Part shown: positions 8,900 through 17,343 of the stretch, piece after piece
Layout of the letters: each line of letters starts with the position of its first letter
Numbering within the stretch: the first letter of the stretch is position 1
NCBI GenBank assembly: GCA_012517065.1
Contig: JAAYVR010000149.1
Coordinates: 1-33,970, forward strand
Reading direction: 5' to 3'
Length of the DNA stretch: 33,970 bases
Source of the DNA: Verrucomicrobiota bacterium
GTDB taxonomy: Bacteria; Verrucomicrobiota; Verrucomicrobiia; Limisphaerales; J093
Notes under the pieces: generated by a model
Seen by the model: only the letters and a program-made list of their open reading frames with translations
What the model was told of the DNA's origin: nothing
Database searches by the model: none
Program-made: the position numbers and the translations under genes

Positions 8900-8953
8900 G
8901 ACCAATGAATCTCTTTCTCCGGTTTCCGACTGGATGAGATTGTGCGGCGCGCA

Positions 8954-11698
8954 CTACTCGGCTGATTGCCCTCGAGCAGGAGCCTGAACCATTTTTTCGG
9001 GGCCGACAATCCGCCAGCCGCGCCGCGTCAGCCAGCCAATCAGCGTGGGCAGAAATGTGAGTCCGGCGCACATGCACGCCGCCGTCCCGAATGACATCAC
9101 CAACCCGAGGCTCGAAATGCCCCGGTGTTGGGCGCTGATCAGGCTCCCGAAACCAGCGATGGTCGTCAGGGCCGACAACAACACTGCCTTACCCGTGCTA
9201 CGGGCGAGGATGCCCGGGTTTTGCTCTTCAGCAAAGCGGTTTAGTATATGAATGCCGTTGGTAACGCCCACTCCCACCACCAACGGAAGCGTCATGATGT
9301 TCGCGGGATTGAACAAGACACCCGACCACCCCATCCAACCCATGGTCCAAATGGCTCCCAGCGCAACGGGCAACAACGCCAACCCCACACAAAACACCCG
9401 CTTGAAATGGATGAAAACCAGAATAGCGATCGCGCCCAGCGCATAATATGCAGCGTCGATGTAACTCTGCCTCAACTGGGTTGTGTATTCGTAAAGCTGC
9501 ACAGGCGTGCCCGTGGCATCCGGGTCCACCGATCGTAATTCCCGCACGAATACCTCCTGGTGCGCGCGTTCCCACACATTCGATCGAGGGTTGACCTGGA
9601 TCAGATACTTTGTGCCAGATCGCCCAATAAACCTGTGCTTCAACACGGCCGGTATGTCCTCGATCCCGATAGGCGCTGTCGTGTCCTGGTTCTTGATGGC
9701 TTCAAAAGTTTCCCGCAGGTCATTCAGAAGCGCCTGCTGAAATGCCGCAAGTTTCTTCGCGCCCTCGCCCGGCTCCACTTCGCTCATCCGCTTGCGAAGG
9801 GAGATTATCGATTGCCGGATTTCACGGAGGGCCCGGGCGAGGTCCTTTTCGCCATGGTTTTCGGCTTCCTCCGCTCCAAGGCGGAAGTACGCTTGTGTCG
9901 CCAGCAACGTTCGGCGAAGCGCGGCCAAATCGACGGGTTCCCTGTCCGGCTCTGCGAAACGCAGTCCTGCAAGCCTTGATTTGATTTCGCTTATTATGGC
10001 CGCCCGCGTGCCGGGGTCACTGGCCAGATATGCTGTTAGCGAGTCAACGCCTGCGACCGACGGCAGCTTGACGACGCGGTTTTCCAGTTCGGCGGCGCGT
10101 TTCAAAGAATCAGCGATCAGAACGCCAAAAATCACTGACCTTGACGCGCCGTTGATGAGTTTATGTTCCAGAACCACTGACTGCAATCCGTCGGACTGCA
10201 TGTTCAGCAGGTTATAATCGAAACGCACGCGTGGGATCTGTGTCAAAGCCAGCACGGTCAGGGTCGCTGTTACGCCGAAAACCAATCGCGGACGTTCCAG
10301 CCACAATCGTTCAAGCCTTGCCCTGTGGTCCACCGTGGCACGGGGCTTGTGATCCAAAACGTTCTGACGCCCCCGAAGCAACAGCGCAGGCAACATCGTC
10401 ATCATCGGAACCAGACAGATCAACACCCCACAGCCGCTTATTATCCCCATTTCGCGGATGCCTTTGAAGTCGGTCAAACCCATTGCAAGAAATGCGCCAG
10501 CCACCGTGAAACTCCCGGTTACTATGCCGCGGCCGGTGTTGACGAGTGCAAGGCGGATCGAATCGTGTTCAGTGCGGCCTTTGCGGAGCTCCTCCTCGTA
10601 TCGGGTAATCAGGTGAATCCCAAAATCAATCGCCAATCCAACCAATATGGGCAGGAATGTCACCGTCAGAATGTTGAGGTGCCCAATAGCAAGCGTTGTG
10701 AATCCCACCGTGTATCCCAGTCCCACAACCAAACACAGCGTCGCCTTCAACGGCCGCCCGGTTTCCTGGTACCCGTATATGAACAACAACGCGCACAACA
10801 CCAGCGAAAGGACAGTGGCAATGACGGTGTCGTGCTGCGATTGCGCCATTTCGTCAATCTCGAGCACCGGTTCACCCGTGATCCCTGCGTTTATGCCCGG
10901 CACCTCCGCCTGTGTTTCGTGAACCAGTTCTCTCATCCGTTCAACAGCAACCGCATTGAGCCGCTCGTTCAACGCGCGCGCCGTTACAAGGTACATTCGG
11001 TTGTTTGCAAACGTTATGTACAAACTCTCTTCCGCCTCCTCGCCGCTGTCGAACATCGCGCTAACGCCCGGCGACGGCGGCGTGCCGGGCCGTGACAAGG
11101 CGTCGGCGGCAAGATCAATTATCCGATTCAGCGCTGGCAACGCCTGCACCAGCGCGTCCGTGTCGGCATCGCCTCCGCTTGCGGCCGACCTGAACTGCTG
11201 ATTAACCAATCGAAACAACGAATTGAGATTGGTCACCTGCGAAAAAACCTCGAGCATCGGACGCGACTCCTGGATTCGTTGCGACATCTCTGTCAGCACG
11301 CTGGCGTTGGTGATAAACAAAAGCGCCTTCGACCCCATCATCTTCAGGTCGCCCTTGTAGAAAACATCCGTAAAGATGTTGGTCTCCTTCTCGAGGCGCG
11401 CACCGAGTCGCTCCACAAACTGGCGGTTCTTCTCCGAATCTTCGCTCTCAGCCACAGCAACGATTTCGTCCTGCGCCGGGAATTCCTCCTTGTACCGAAG
11501 AAAGTTGCGATGATGTCTTTGTTCGGACCCGACCAGGTTGTTGCGATTGAAATCGAACTTGAGGTATTCGGCCGAGTACCAAACCGAAAGCCCAAACAGC
11601 AGGACCTGCGGGTAAATAAACAGACGCGGTCTCCTGCAGATCGCCTCCGCAAGCAGGCTCAGCAAACGGACGGTGAAAGAAGCGGCCCCGGTCTTCAT
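8954..11698 (-). CDS. MMPL/RND superfamily exporter, HpnN-like
   Basis: A 914-aa inner-membrane transporter of the RND superfamily, MMPL branch, most like the hopanoid-associated HpnN exporters. Topology follows the family: one N-terminal helix (about 25-45), a large periplasmic loop (about 50-270), five clustered helices (TVIATVLSLVLCALLFIYGY onward, including the FLPILVGLAIDFGIHLITRYEEE signature), a single helix near 450, a second loop, and a final five-helix cluster (VGVGVTNGIHILNRFAEEQ). The frame is open from GTG 11719; ATG 11698 is preferred, though neither has a clear ribosome-binding site. The 3' neighbour is glycerate kinase and the 5' neighbour is yebC, all on one strand. Hopanoid synthesis genes are not in the window, so the substrate (lipid or hopanoid) is unproven. 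Confidence 0.88.
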   Translation of the reverse strand: MKTGAASFTVRLLSLLAEAICRRPRLFIYPQVLLFGLSVWYSAEYLKFDFNRNNLVGSEQRHHRNFLRYKEEFPAQDEIVAVAESEDSEKNRQFVERLGARLEKETNIFTDVFYKGDLKMMGSKALLFITNASVLTEMSQRIQESRPMLEVFSQVTNLNSLFRLVNQQFRSAASGGDADTDALVQALPALNRIIDLAADALSRPGTPPSPGVSAMFDSGEEAEESLYITFANNRMYLVTARALNERLNAVAVERMRELVHETQAEVPGINAGITGEPVLEIDEMAQSQHDTVIATVLSLVLCALLFIYGYQETGRPLKATLCLVVGLGYTVGFTTLAIGHLNILTVTFLPILVGLAIDFGIHLITRYEEELRKGRTEHDSIRLALVNTGRGIVTGSFTVAGAFLAMGLTDFKGIREMGIISGCGVLICLVPMMTMLPALLLRGRQNVLDHKPRATVDHRARLERLWLERPRLVFGVTATLTVLALTQIPRVRFDYNLLNMQSDGLQSVVLEHKLINGASRSVIFGVLIADSLKRAAELENRVVKLPSVAGVDSLTAYLASDPGTRAAIISEIKSRLAGLRFAEPDREPVDLAALRRTLLATQAYFRLGAEEAENHGEKDLARALREIRQSIISLRKRMSEVEPGEGAKKLAAFQQALLNDLRETFEAIKNQDTTAPIGIEDIPAVLKHRFIGRSGTKYLIQVNPRSNVWERAHQEVFVRELRSVDPDATGTPVQLYEYTTQLRQSYIDAAYYALGAIAILVFIHFKRVFCVGLALLPVALGAIWTMGWMGWSGVLFNPANIMTLPLVVGVGVTNGIHILNRFAEEQNPGILARSTGKAVLLSALTTIAGFGSLISAQHRGISSLGLVMSFGTAACMCAGLTFLPTLIGWLTRRGWRIVGPEKMVQAPARGQSAE

Positions 11699-11752
11699 GC
11701 GGGCACAAGGCGATCGCACGTCCCACGCCCGTGCATGCGGCGAGCTGGCATG

Positions 11753-12490
11753 TCAGGCCGCGTCCTCAGGCAGCTCGGCATTGGTGTGGACTTCCTTGAC
11801 GTCATCGTGTTCTTCGAGTGCCTCAACCAGCGCGTTGAGTGCTTGGACACTCGCTGGATCGGTGACGGGTACTGTTTGCGCTGCCAAATAAGTGACTTCA
11901 GCGCTGGCAAACTTCAGGCCTTTTGATTCCAACTGCTTGTGCACAGCCTCAAAACTCGACGGGTCCGTAAGGATTTCATAATGGGTCGCCTCGGTCCGCA
12001 CGTCTTCGGCCCCGGCTTCCAGCGCCCATTCGAGCAGTTTGTCTTCATCCGCAGCCTCGCGCGGCAACAGCATCTGTCCCTGGCGTTTGAAAAGGCGGCT
12101 CACGGCGCCCGCTGTCGCCATTCGGCCACCGTGCTTGGTCAGCAAACTCCTGATCTCTGCCGTGGTCCGATTGCGATTGTCCGTGGTTGCTTCGACGAGT
12201 ATGGCAACGCTATTGGGGCCGAAGATTTCGTATGTGAGCTCTTCATATGCCTGGCCTCCGGTTTCGCCGGTGCCCTTCTTTATGGCGCGCTCGATGTTCT
12301 CAGACGGCATATTGGCGCTCCGGCACTTCAACAGCACCATCCTCAGGCGCGGGTTCAAGTCCGGGTCCCCGCCGCCCGACCGCGCTGCGATCATCAATTC
12401 ACGGGCGAGTTTGGCAAAAATGCGCGCGCGTTTGGCGTCAATTGCGCCTTTGAAATGCTTCAGCTTTGCCCATTTACTGTGTCCGGCCAT
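11753..12490 (-). CDS. yebC: YebC/PmpR-family protein
   Basis: A 245-aa member of the YebC/TACO1 family, described as a DNA-binding transcriptional regulator and, more recently, as a translation factor easing ribosome stalling. The diagnostic opening MAGHSKWAKLKHFKGAIDAKRARIFAKLARELMIAAR is present. Also present are NPRLRMVLLKCRSANMPSENIERAIKKGTG, the YEIFGPNSVAILVEATTDNRNRT block and GGRMATAGAVSRLFKRQG. The length matches the family (about 240-250 aa). ATG 12490 begins the family N-terminus. It lies 54 nt upstream of the RND gene on the same strand and is divergent from the GH127 gene across the triple REP array. Confidence 0.96.
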   Translation of the reverse strand: MAGHSKWAKLKHFKGAIDAKRARIFAKLARELMIAARSGGGDPDLNPRLRMVLLKCRSANMPSENIERAIKKGTGETGGQAYEELTYEIFGPNSVAILVEATTDNRNRTTAEIRSLLTKHGGRMATAGAVSRLFKRQGQMLLPREAADEDKLLEWALEAGAEDVRTEATHYEILTDPSSFEAVHKQLESKGLKFASAEVTYLAAQTVPVTDPASVQALNALVEALEEHDDVKEVHTNAELPEDAA

Positions 12491-12809
12491 AAGTGCGTAT
12501 GTGTAAACACTCTGAGATCCGGCGCCCTACGGGCGCCTGCAACGTCAGACAACCGGTGCAAAATACACCACCCAACCCGCGAATTGAATACCAAAGATTG
12601 TTTTCACTCGCCGGCAGTCGAACTTCGAGCCTGGCACCATATGCATATGCGTCTGCGACCGCAATGCGGCCGAACGAACTTTGTGCCTGGCACAATATCC
12701 ATCTGCGACCCCAAATTTCGAGCCTGGCACCATATGCATTTGTGACTCCAATGCGGCCGAGAATCCAAGGCTTCCATTTCGGTTCTGCATGCAACATTAT
12801 CGTGTCGAA
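12491..12809. other. Divergent intergenic region yebC / GH127
   Basis: This 319-nt region contains no credible gene. Its right half is filled by three REP-like units (12621-12768). The left half presumably holds the yebC promoter, but no convincing -35/-10 pair was found. The open frame that extends the GH127 gene upstream (from a TTG at 12681) runs through the repeats and yields repeat-derived peptide, so it is not taken as coding. Confidence 0.6.
12621..12768 (+). repeat. Array of three REP-like units
   Basis: There are three head-to-tail units. Units 1 (12623) and 3 (12717) share TTCGAGCCTGGCACCATATG followed by a variable step and then CAATGCGGCCGA. Unit 2 (12678) reads ACTTTGTGCCTGGCACAATA followed by CCATCTGCGACC. 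Unit 2 contains GTGCC-T-GGCAC, the perfectly symmetrical form of the core, suggesting that the GAGCC form seen elsewhere is a drifted version. The array sits directly upstream of the GH127 start. Confidence 0.75.
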
Positions 12810-15284
12810 ATGAACTCGACACGGATTGCTCATGCTTCATTGTTCGCCGCACTTATCATGGCAATTGGCGCGCGCAGTGCTGAACTCACAGTGGTCGAAA
12901 GACCCGAATCAGAACCTCCCAACACACATTATCCTGGTTCGCGTTCACCGCTGACACCGACCTCGCTCATAAAGCTTCCTGTCGGCACGGTCCGACCCGA
13001 CGGCTGGTTGCGGCGTCAGCTCGAGTTGCAAAGCCAGGGATTTCATGGGCACCTCGGTGAACTCAGCGCATTTCTCAAGAAGGACAACAACGCATGGTTA
13101 AGCGCAACCGGCGAAGGCGAGCACGGGTGGGAGGAGGTCCCTTACTGGCTGAAAGGTTTTGGTGATTGCGCCTATCTGCTGGGCGATTCCGAACAAACAG
13201 CAGAAGCTCGACTCTGGATCGAAGCCGTGCTGCGCAGCCAACGTGAGGATGGATACTTTGGACCGCGTCCCGGGCTCGGCAGTACTGTCAGCAGCACAAC
13301 CGGCAAGTATGACCTGTGGCCGAACATGATCATGCTGATGTGCCTGCAATCATACCACGAGGTCACCGGTGACAATCGCGTCCTCGATCTCATGCGCAGG
13401 TATTTCAAATGGGAACTGAGCGTGCCGGAAAACGAGTTTCTGCCGCCGTATTGGCAGAAAATACGCGCTGGCGACAATCTGTGGAGCGTTTACTGGCTTT
13501 ACAACCGAACCGGTGAACCGTGGCTACTTGACCTTGCAGAGAAGATTCACCGGCATACGGCAAACTTCACCGACGGCATTCCTGACTGGCACAACGTGAA
13601 CATGTCACAGGCGTTCGGCGGACCAACGTTTTTCTGGCTGCAATCCCGCGACCCAAAGCATCTCGTTGCTTCCGAGCGCAATTGGCAAACGATCCGACAA
13701 ATGTACGGCCAGGTGCCCGGCGGAATGTTCGGCGGCGATGAGAACTGCCGCCCGGGTTACACCGACCCGCGCCAGGCAATCGAAACCTGCGGCATGGTCG
13801 AAATGATGTTCTCTTGCGAACGTTTGTTGAACGTGACAGGAAACGCCGTCTGGGCGGACCGCACAGAAGACGTCGCCTTCAATTCCCTCCCCGCAGCGCT
13901 CACGGCTGACTTCAAAGCGCTGCGGTATTTGACCTCGCCGAATCTGATCCAATCCGATCGCGGCGACAAATGCCCCGGCGTGCAAAACTGCGGGCCAATG
14001 TTCCACTACGATCCGTACAGCCATCGGTGCTGCCAACACAACTTCGGTCACGGCTGGCCTTATCTCGTCGAACACGCATGGATGGCAACGCCGGGCAACG
14101 GCCTCGCGGCCGTCATTTACGGCCCAACAACAGTCGAGGCCATCGTCGCCAACGGCGAAAAAATCAGGATCGCCGAGCGCACACATTATCCTTTCGACGA
14201 AACCGTTGAACTGGCGTTCAGCGCGGAGAAACCGGTGCGGTTTCCGCTTTATTTGCGTGTGCCGGGTTGGTGCGCGAAACCAGCCGTCGCCATCAACGGC
14301 CAACTGCAGTCGGTATCCGCACGCCCGCTTCATTATCTGCGCATCGAGCGCGAATGGCGAAACGGCGATGTGCTGCGGTTGACGCTGCCGATGGAAGTAT
14401 CGCTCCGCACATGGACAAACAACCACAACAGTGTCTCGGTCGATCGCGGCCCGCTCACTTATTCGCTCAAGATCGGGGAGAAATGGGTTCGCGCCGGTGG
14501 CACGGATCGTTGGCCTGCATGGGAAGTCTATCCCACCACACCGTGGAACTACGGCTTGGCGCTGTCGGAAAACCCCGCGAGTTCATTTGAAGTGATCAAG
14601 AAACCATGGCCCGAAAACAATATGCCTTTCACGCCCGAAAACGCTCCTATCGAACTCCGCGCCAAGGGCCGTCGAATCATTGAATGGCAGGCTGACGAGC
14701 GCGATCTGGTCGGGCCACTCCAAGACAGCCCCGCTTTCTCTGATCAACCGCTCGAAAGCATCACACTGATCCCCATGGGCGCCGCGCGCCTCCGAATCGC
14801 GTCGTTCCCGGTCGCCAGCACTGCGGCCAACGCTCACCGCTGGATCGGACCGCCGCCTTCGCTCCCATTCAAAGCGACCGCGTCCCATTGCTGGCAGATG
14901 GACACTGTAAAAGCCCTCAAAGACCAACGATTGCCAAGCAACTCGAATGACCAAACCATCCCGCGTTTCACGTGGTGGGATCACAAGGGCACACGCGAGT
15001 GGGTCCAATACGAATTCGACGAAATCAAAAGAATCTCCGGAGTCGAAGTTTACTGGTTCGACGACACGCCCGGCGGCGGCTGCGCATTGCCGGAATCATG
15101 GACCGTCTTGTACATGGACGGCAGCGATTGGAAACCAGTCACGGGCGTGAAAATCCCCGCCATAGAACGCGACAAGTTCAATCGCGTCGAGTTCAACCCG
15201 ATTGCGACAAAAGGCCTGCGTCTGGACGTAAAACTCAAACCCAACTATTCGGCGGGCGTCCTGGAATGGAGAATAATTGAGTGA
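12810..15284 (+). CDS. GH127 beta-L-arabinofuranosidase-like secreted glycosidase (DUF1680)
   Basis: An 824-aa exported enzyme. Start chosen at ATG 12810, which gives a clean signal peptide (MNSTRIAHASLFAALIMAIGARSA). The catalytic core is the DUF1680/GH127 alpha/alpha barrel. Zinc- and catalysis-linked residues typical of Bifidobacterium HypBA1 are visible as E325-T-C327 (ETCGMVE) and H405-R-C407-C408 (HRCCQHN), in which a Cys acts as nucleophile. After about residue 540 come beta-rich domains. The last about 150 residues (KALKDQRLPSNSNDQ... to YSAGVLEWRIIE) look like a discoidin-type carbohydrate-binding domain. It probably releases L-arabinofuranose from plant glycans or glycoproteins. It overlaps the next gene in GTGA, implying co-translation. 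Confidence 0.92.
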   Translation: MNSTRIAHASLFAALIMAIGARSAELTVVERPESEPPNTHYPGSRSPLTPTSLIKLPVGTVRPDGWLRRQLELQSQGFHGHLGELSAFLKKDNNAWLSATGEGEHGWEEVPYWLKGFGDCAYLLGDSEQTAEARLWIEAVLRSQREDGYFGPRPGLGSTVSSTTGKYDLWPNMIMLMCLQSYHEVTGDNRVLDLMRRYFKWELSVPENEFLPPYWQKIRAGDNLWSVYWLYNRTGEPWLLDLAEKIHRHTANFTDGIPDWHNVNMSQAFGGPTFFWLQSRDPKHLVASERNWQTIRQMYGQVPGGMFGGDENCRPGYTDPRQAIETCGMVEMMFSCERLLNVTGNAVWADRTEDVAFNSLPAALTADFKALRYLTSPNLIQSDRGDKCPGVQNCGPMFHYDPYSHRCCQHNFGHGWPYLVEHAWMATPGNGLAAVIYGPTTVEAIVANGEKIRIAERTHYPFDETVELAFSAEKPVRFPLYLRVPGWCAKPAVAINGQLQSVSARPLHYLRIEREWRNGDVLRLTLPMEVSLRTWTNNHNSVSVDRGPLTYSLKIGEKWVRAGGTDRWPAWEVYPTTPWNYGLALSENPASSFEVIKKPWPENNMPFTPENAPIELRAKGRRIIEWQADERDLVGPLQDSPAFSDQPLESITLIPMGAARLRIASFPVASTAANAHRWIGPPPSLPFKATASHCWQMDTVKALKDQRLPSNSNDQTIPRFTWWDHKGTREWVQYEFDEIKRISGVEVYWFDDTPGGGCALPESWTVLYMDGSDWKPVTGVKIPAIERDKFNRVEFNPIATKGLRLDVKLKPNYSAGVLEWRIIE

Positions 15285-16507
15285 GACCAATTGACGCGCC
15301 ACGGACAGCAGTTGACCCGGGCAAAACATGGCGGGTCTTGTGGGCCTGCGCTGTCCTCCTGTGGTACAGCAGCATCGCTGCCGGGCAAACCTCGCCATCA
15401 CCCAGCCCGCCCACTGCCAACGCCCGTTTCACCGATGTGCCGGGGACCGTCATTGATCATTCGCCGGCGGCGTCGGGTGTGTACATCGGCTCACCTGCAT
15501 TGGCAGTTCTGCCAAATGGCGAATACATCGCGTCCCACGATCTCTTCGGCCCCGGCAGCGAGAAAAACCGAACTGACGTTTTCTCTTCGCAAGACAAGGG
15601 TCGGACATGGCGAAGAATCGCAACTGTCATCGGCCAATGGTGGTCGAGCTTGTTCTTTCATCGCGGTGCCTTGTACCTGATGGGGACAAGCCGCGAAAAC
15701 GGTTTTGCCGTTATCCGAAAATCAACCGACGGCGGTCGCACATGGACCGAACCTAAGGACGAAAACTCCGGGTTGCTGTTTGGCGACGGCCGATACCACT
15801 GCGCGCCCGTTCCAGTGGTGTCGCATGGTGGGCGTCTGTGGCGCGCGATGGAGGATGCCATGGGCCCGGACGGCTGGGGCAGGCATTTCAACTCGTTCAT
15901 GATGTCGGCCGAGGAAAACGCCGACCTGCTCCGCGCCGCTAACTGGCGATCCAGCAATCGCCTCGCAGGCAATCCCAACTGGCTTGACGGCGCGTTTGGC
16001 GGTTGGCTCGAGGGCAATGCAGTGGTCGCTCCCGATGGCACCGTCCTCAACATGCTCAGGGTCGATACCCCGGCCTGCCCAGAAAAAGCTGCCATGGTCA
16101 GAATCAGCCGCGACGGCCGCGAGGCCAGCTTCGATCCAGCCACGGGGTTCATCGATTTCCCCGGCGGCGCGAAAAAGTTCACAATCAGATTCGACCCCGA
16201 AAGCCGTCAATACTGGTGCATTGCCAGCATTGTAACTGAACCTTACAAGAGCAAAAGCAAACCAGCCAGTATCCGAAATACCCTCGCCCTGACATCCTCC
16301 CCGGACTTGCGGCGATGGGTCATCCGACGCGTTTTGCTCGAACACCCCGACACCCTCAAACATGGGTTTCAGTATGTTGATTGGCTCTTTGATGGCAGAG
16401 ACATAATTGCTGTCTGTCGGACTGCTTACGACGACGGATTGGGCGGCGCCCACAACTATCACGACGCAAATCTCCTCACCTTCCACAGGTTTGCTGATTT
16501 TCGCTGA
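15281..16507 (+). CDS. Secreted sialidase-like Asp-box propeller enzyme
   Basis: A 408-aa protein starting at GTG 15281, whose first base pairs sit inside the GH127 stop (GTGA overlap). A hydrophobic segment at residues 17-34 (WRVLWACAVLLWYSSIAA) acts as a signal peptide. Two Asp-box motifs, S-x-D-x-G-x-x-W, occur at about 103-110 (SQDKGRTW) and 148-155 (STDGGRTW), the mark of six-bladed sialidase/neuraminidase propellers. The arginine triad cannot be assigned by eye, so the substrate is open: sialic acid, a uronic acid, or a substituent on the arabinoside released by its partner. Translational coupling to GH127 suggests that they act on the same glycan. Confidence 0.85.
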   Translation: MRPIDAPRTAVDPGKTWRVLWACAVLLWYSSIAAGQTSPSPSPPTANARFTDVPGTVIDHSPAASGVYIGSPALAVLPNGEYIASHDLFGPGSEKNRTDVFSSQDKGRTWRRIATVIGQWWSSLFFHRGALYLMGTSRENGFAVIRKSTDGGRTWTEPKDENSGLLFGDGRYHCAPVPVVSHGGRLWRAMEDAMGPDGWGRHFNSFMMSAEENADLLRAANWRSSNRLAGNPNWLDGAFGGWLEGNAVVAPDGTVLNMLRVDTPACPEKAAMVRISRDGREASFDPATGFIDFPGGAKKFTIRFDPESRQYWCIASIVTEPYKSKSKPASIRNTLALTSSPDLRRWVIRRVLLEHPDTLKHGFQYVDWLFDGRDIIAVCRTAYDDGLGGAHNYHDANLLTFHRFADFR

Positions 16508-16510
16508 AAC

Positions 16511-16540
16511 TGCGAGCCTGGCACTCTATTGCATCAGACC
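16511..16540 (+). repeat. REP-like element, single copy
   Basis: The sequence TGCGAGCCTGGCACTCTATT lies 3 nt after the sialidase-like gene stop, matching the 7.5-kb and 28.0-kb copies through the TAT. It occupies the gap before the DUF2959 lipoprotein gene, and any DUF2959 start taken at 16529 would fall inside the repeat. Confidence 0.7.
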
Positions 16541-16603
16541 CGCATTCTCTTGCCCGGTGCCGGAAAGTTGACCGCTGCAGGCAAACCTGCGAGCATTCGA
16601 ACC

Positions 16604-17251
16604 ATGAAGCGTTTCTTTCTCTTCGGATTCGTCATAATGTCGCTTGTCTCTCTGACCGCATGCCGGAGTACGATGTATTCAGCATATGAAAAGGTCGGGG
16701 TTTACAAACGGGATCTTCTGAAGAAACGCGTCGCTGCCGCGCGCGACGAACAGCAAGAAGCCCAACAGGAGTTCAAAGACGCCCTCACTCGATTGAAAGA
16801 AATAACGGGTTATGACGGCGGTGAACTCGAGAAGGCTTATCGCCGATTGCAATCAGATTATGACGATGCAGCAGCCCGCGTTTCCGCAGTGCATAAAAGA
16901 ATCAAAGATGTCGAAACTGTCGCCCGCGACCTGTTCGCCGAGTGGGAAGCGGAAAACCAGCAGATCGAAACTGACTCCCTCCGGCGCATGAGCCGACAAC
17001 AGTTGACCGATACAAAGCAGCGCTACGAGGACATGTTGCGCCTGCTCAAGCGCACCGAGGCAAGCATGGACCCCGTGCTACGCAAGCTGCACGATTACGT
17101 CCTTGCACTGAAACACAGCTTGAATGCACAGGCAGTGGCCGCTCTCTCGGGCGAGTCAGCGAGAATTCAGGCGGATATCGCCCGCGTGATTGAAGACATG
17201 AACGCTTCGATCGCGCGTGCGGACGAGTTTATTCGGCAAATGCCAAAGTAA
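16604..17251 (+). CDS. DUF2959 family lipoprotein
   Basis: A 215-aa protein of the DUF2959 family, function unknown. Start chosen at ATG 16604 because MKRFFLFGFVIMSLVSLTAC is a textbook lipoprotein signal with the lipobox Cys at residue 20. The frame is open further upstream into the REP element but has no sensible start there. After CRSTMYSAYEKVGVYKRDLLKKRV the sequence is almost entirely alpha-helical and rich in Glu, Gln, Arg and Ala, probably a long coiled coil (about residues 35-200). It lies between two glycan-enzyme genes, but nothing in it suggests enzymatic activity. Perhaps a structural envelope protein. Confidence 0.85.
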   Translation: MKRFFLFGFVIMSLVSLTACRSTMYSAYEKVGVYKRDLLKKRVAAARDEQQEAQQEFKDALTRLKEITGYDGGELEKAYRRLQSDYDDAAARVSAVHKRIKDVETVARDLFAEWEAENQQIETDSLRRMSRQQLTDTKQRYEDMLRLLKRTEASMDPVLRKLHDYVLALKHSLNAQAVAALSGESARIQADIARVIEDMNASIARADEFIRQMPK

Positions 17252-17343
17252 CCCCGCCGCAGTCTCCAAATGCGAATGTTGCCGGGCCGCATTCAGCTCA
17301 AATCGCCTTGCGCCAAAATCACCGCCAATGGATGTTTCCTCTC

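Noticed and set aside
12681-12809. Upstream extension of the GH127 frame to TTG 12681
   Set aside because: The extension translates repeat units; the signal peptide begins at ATG 12810.
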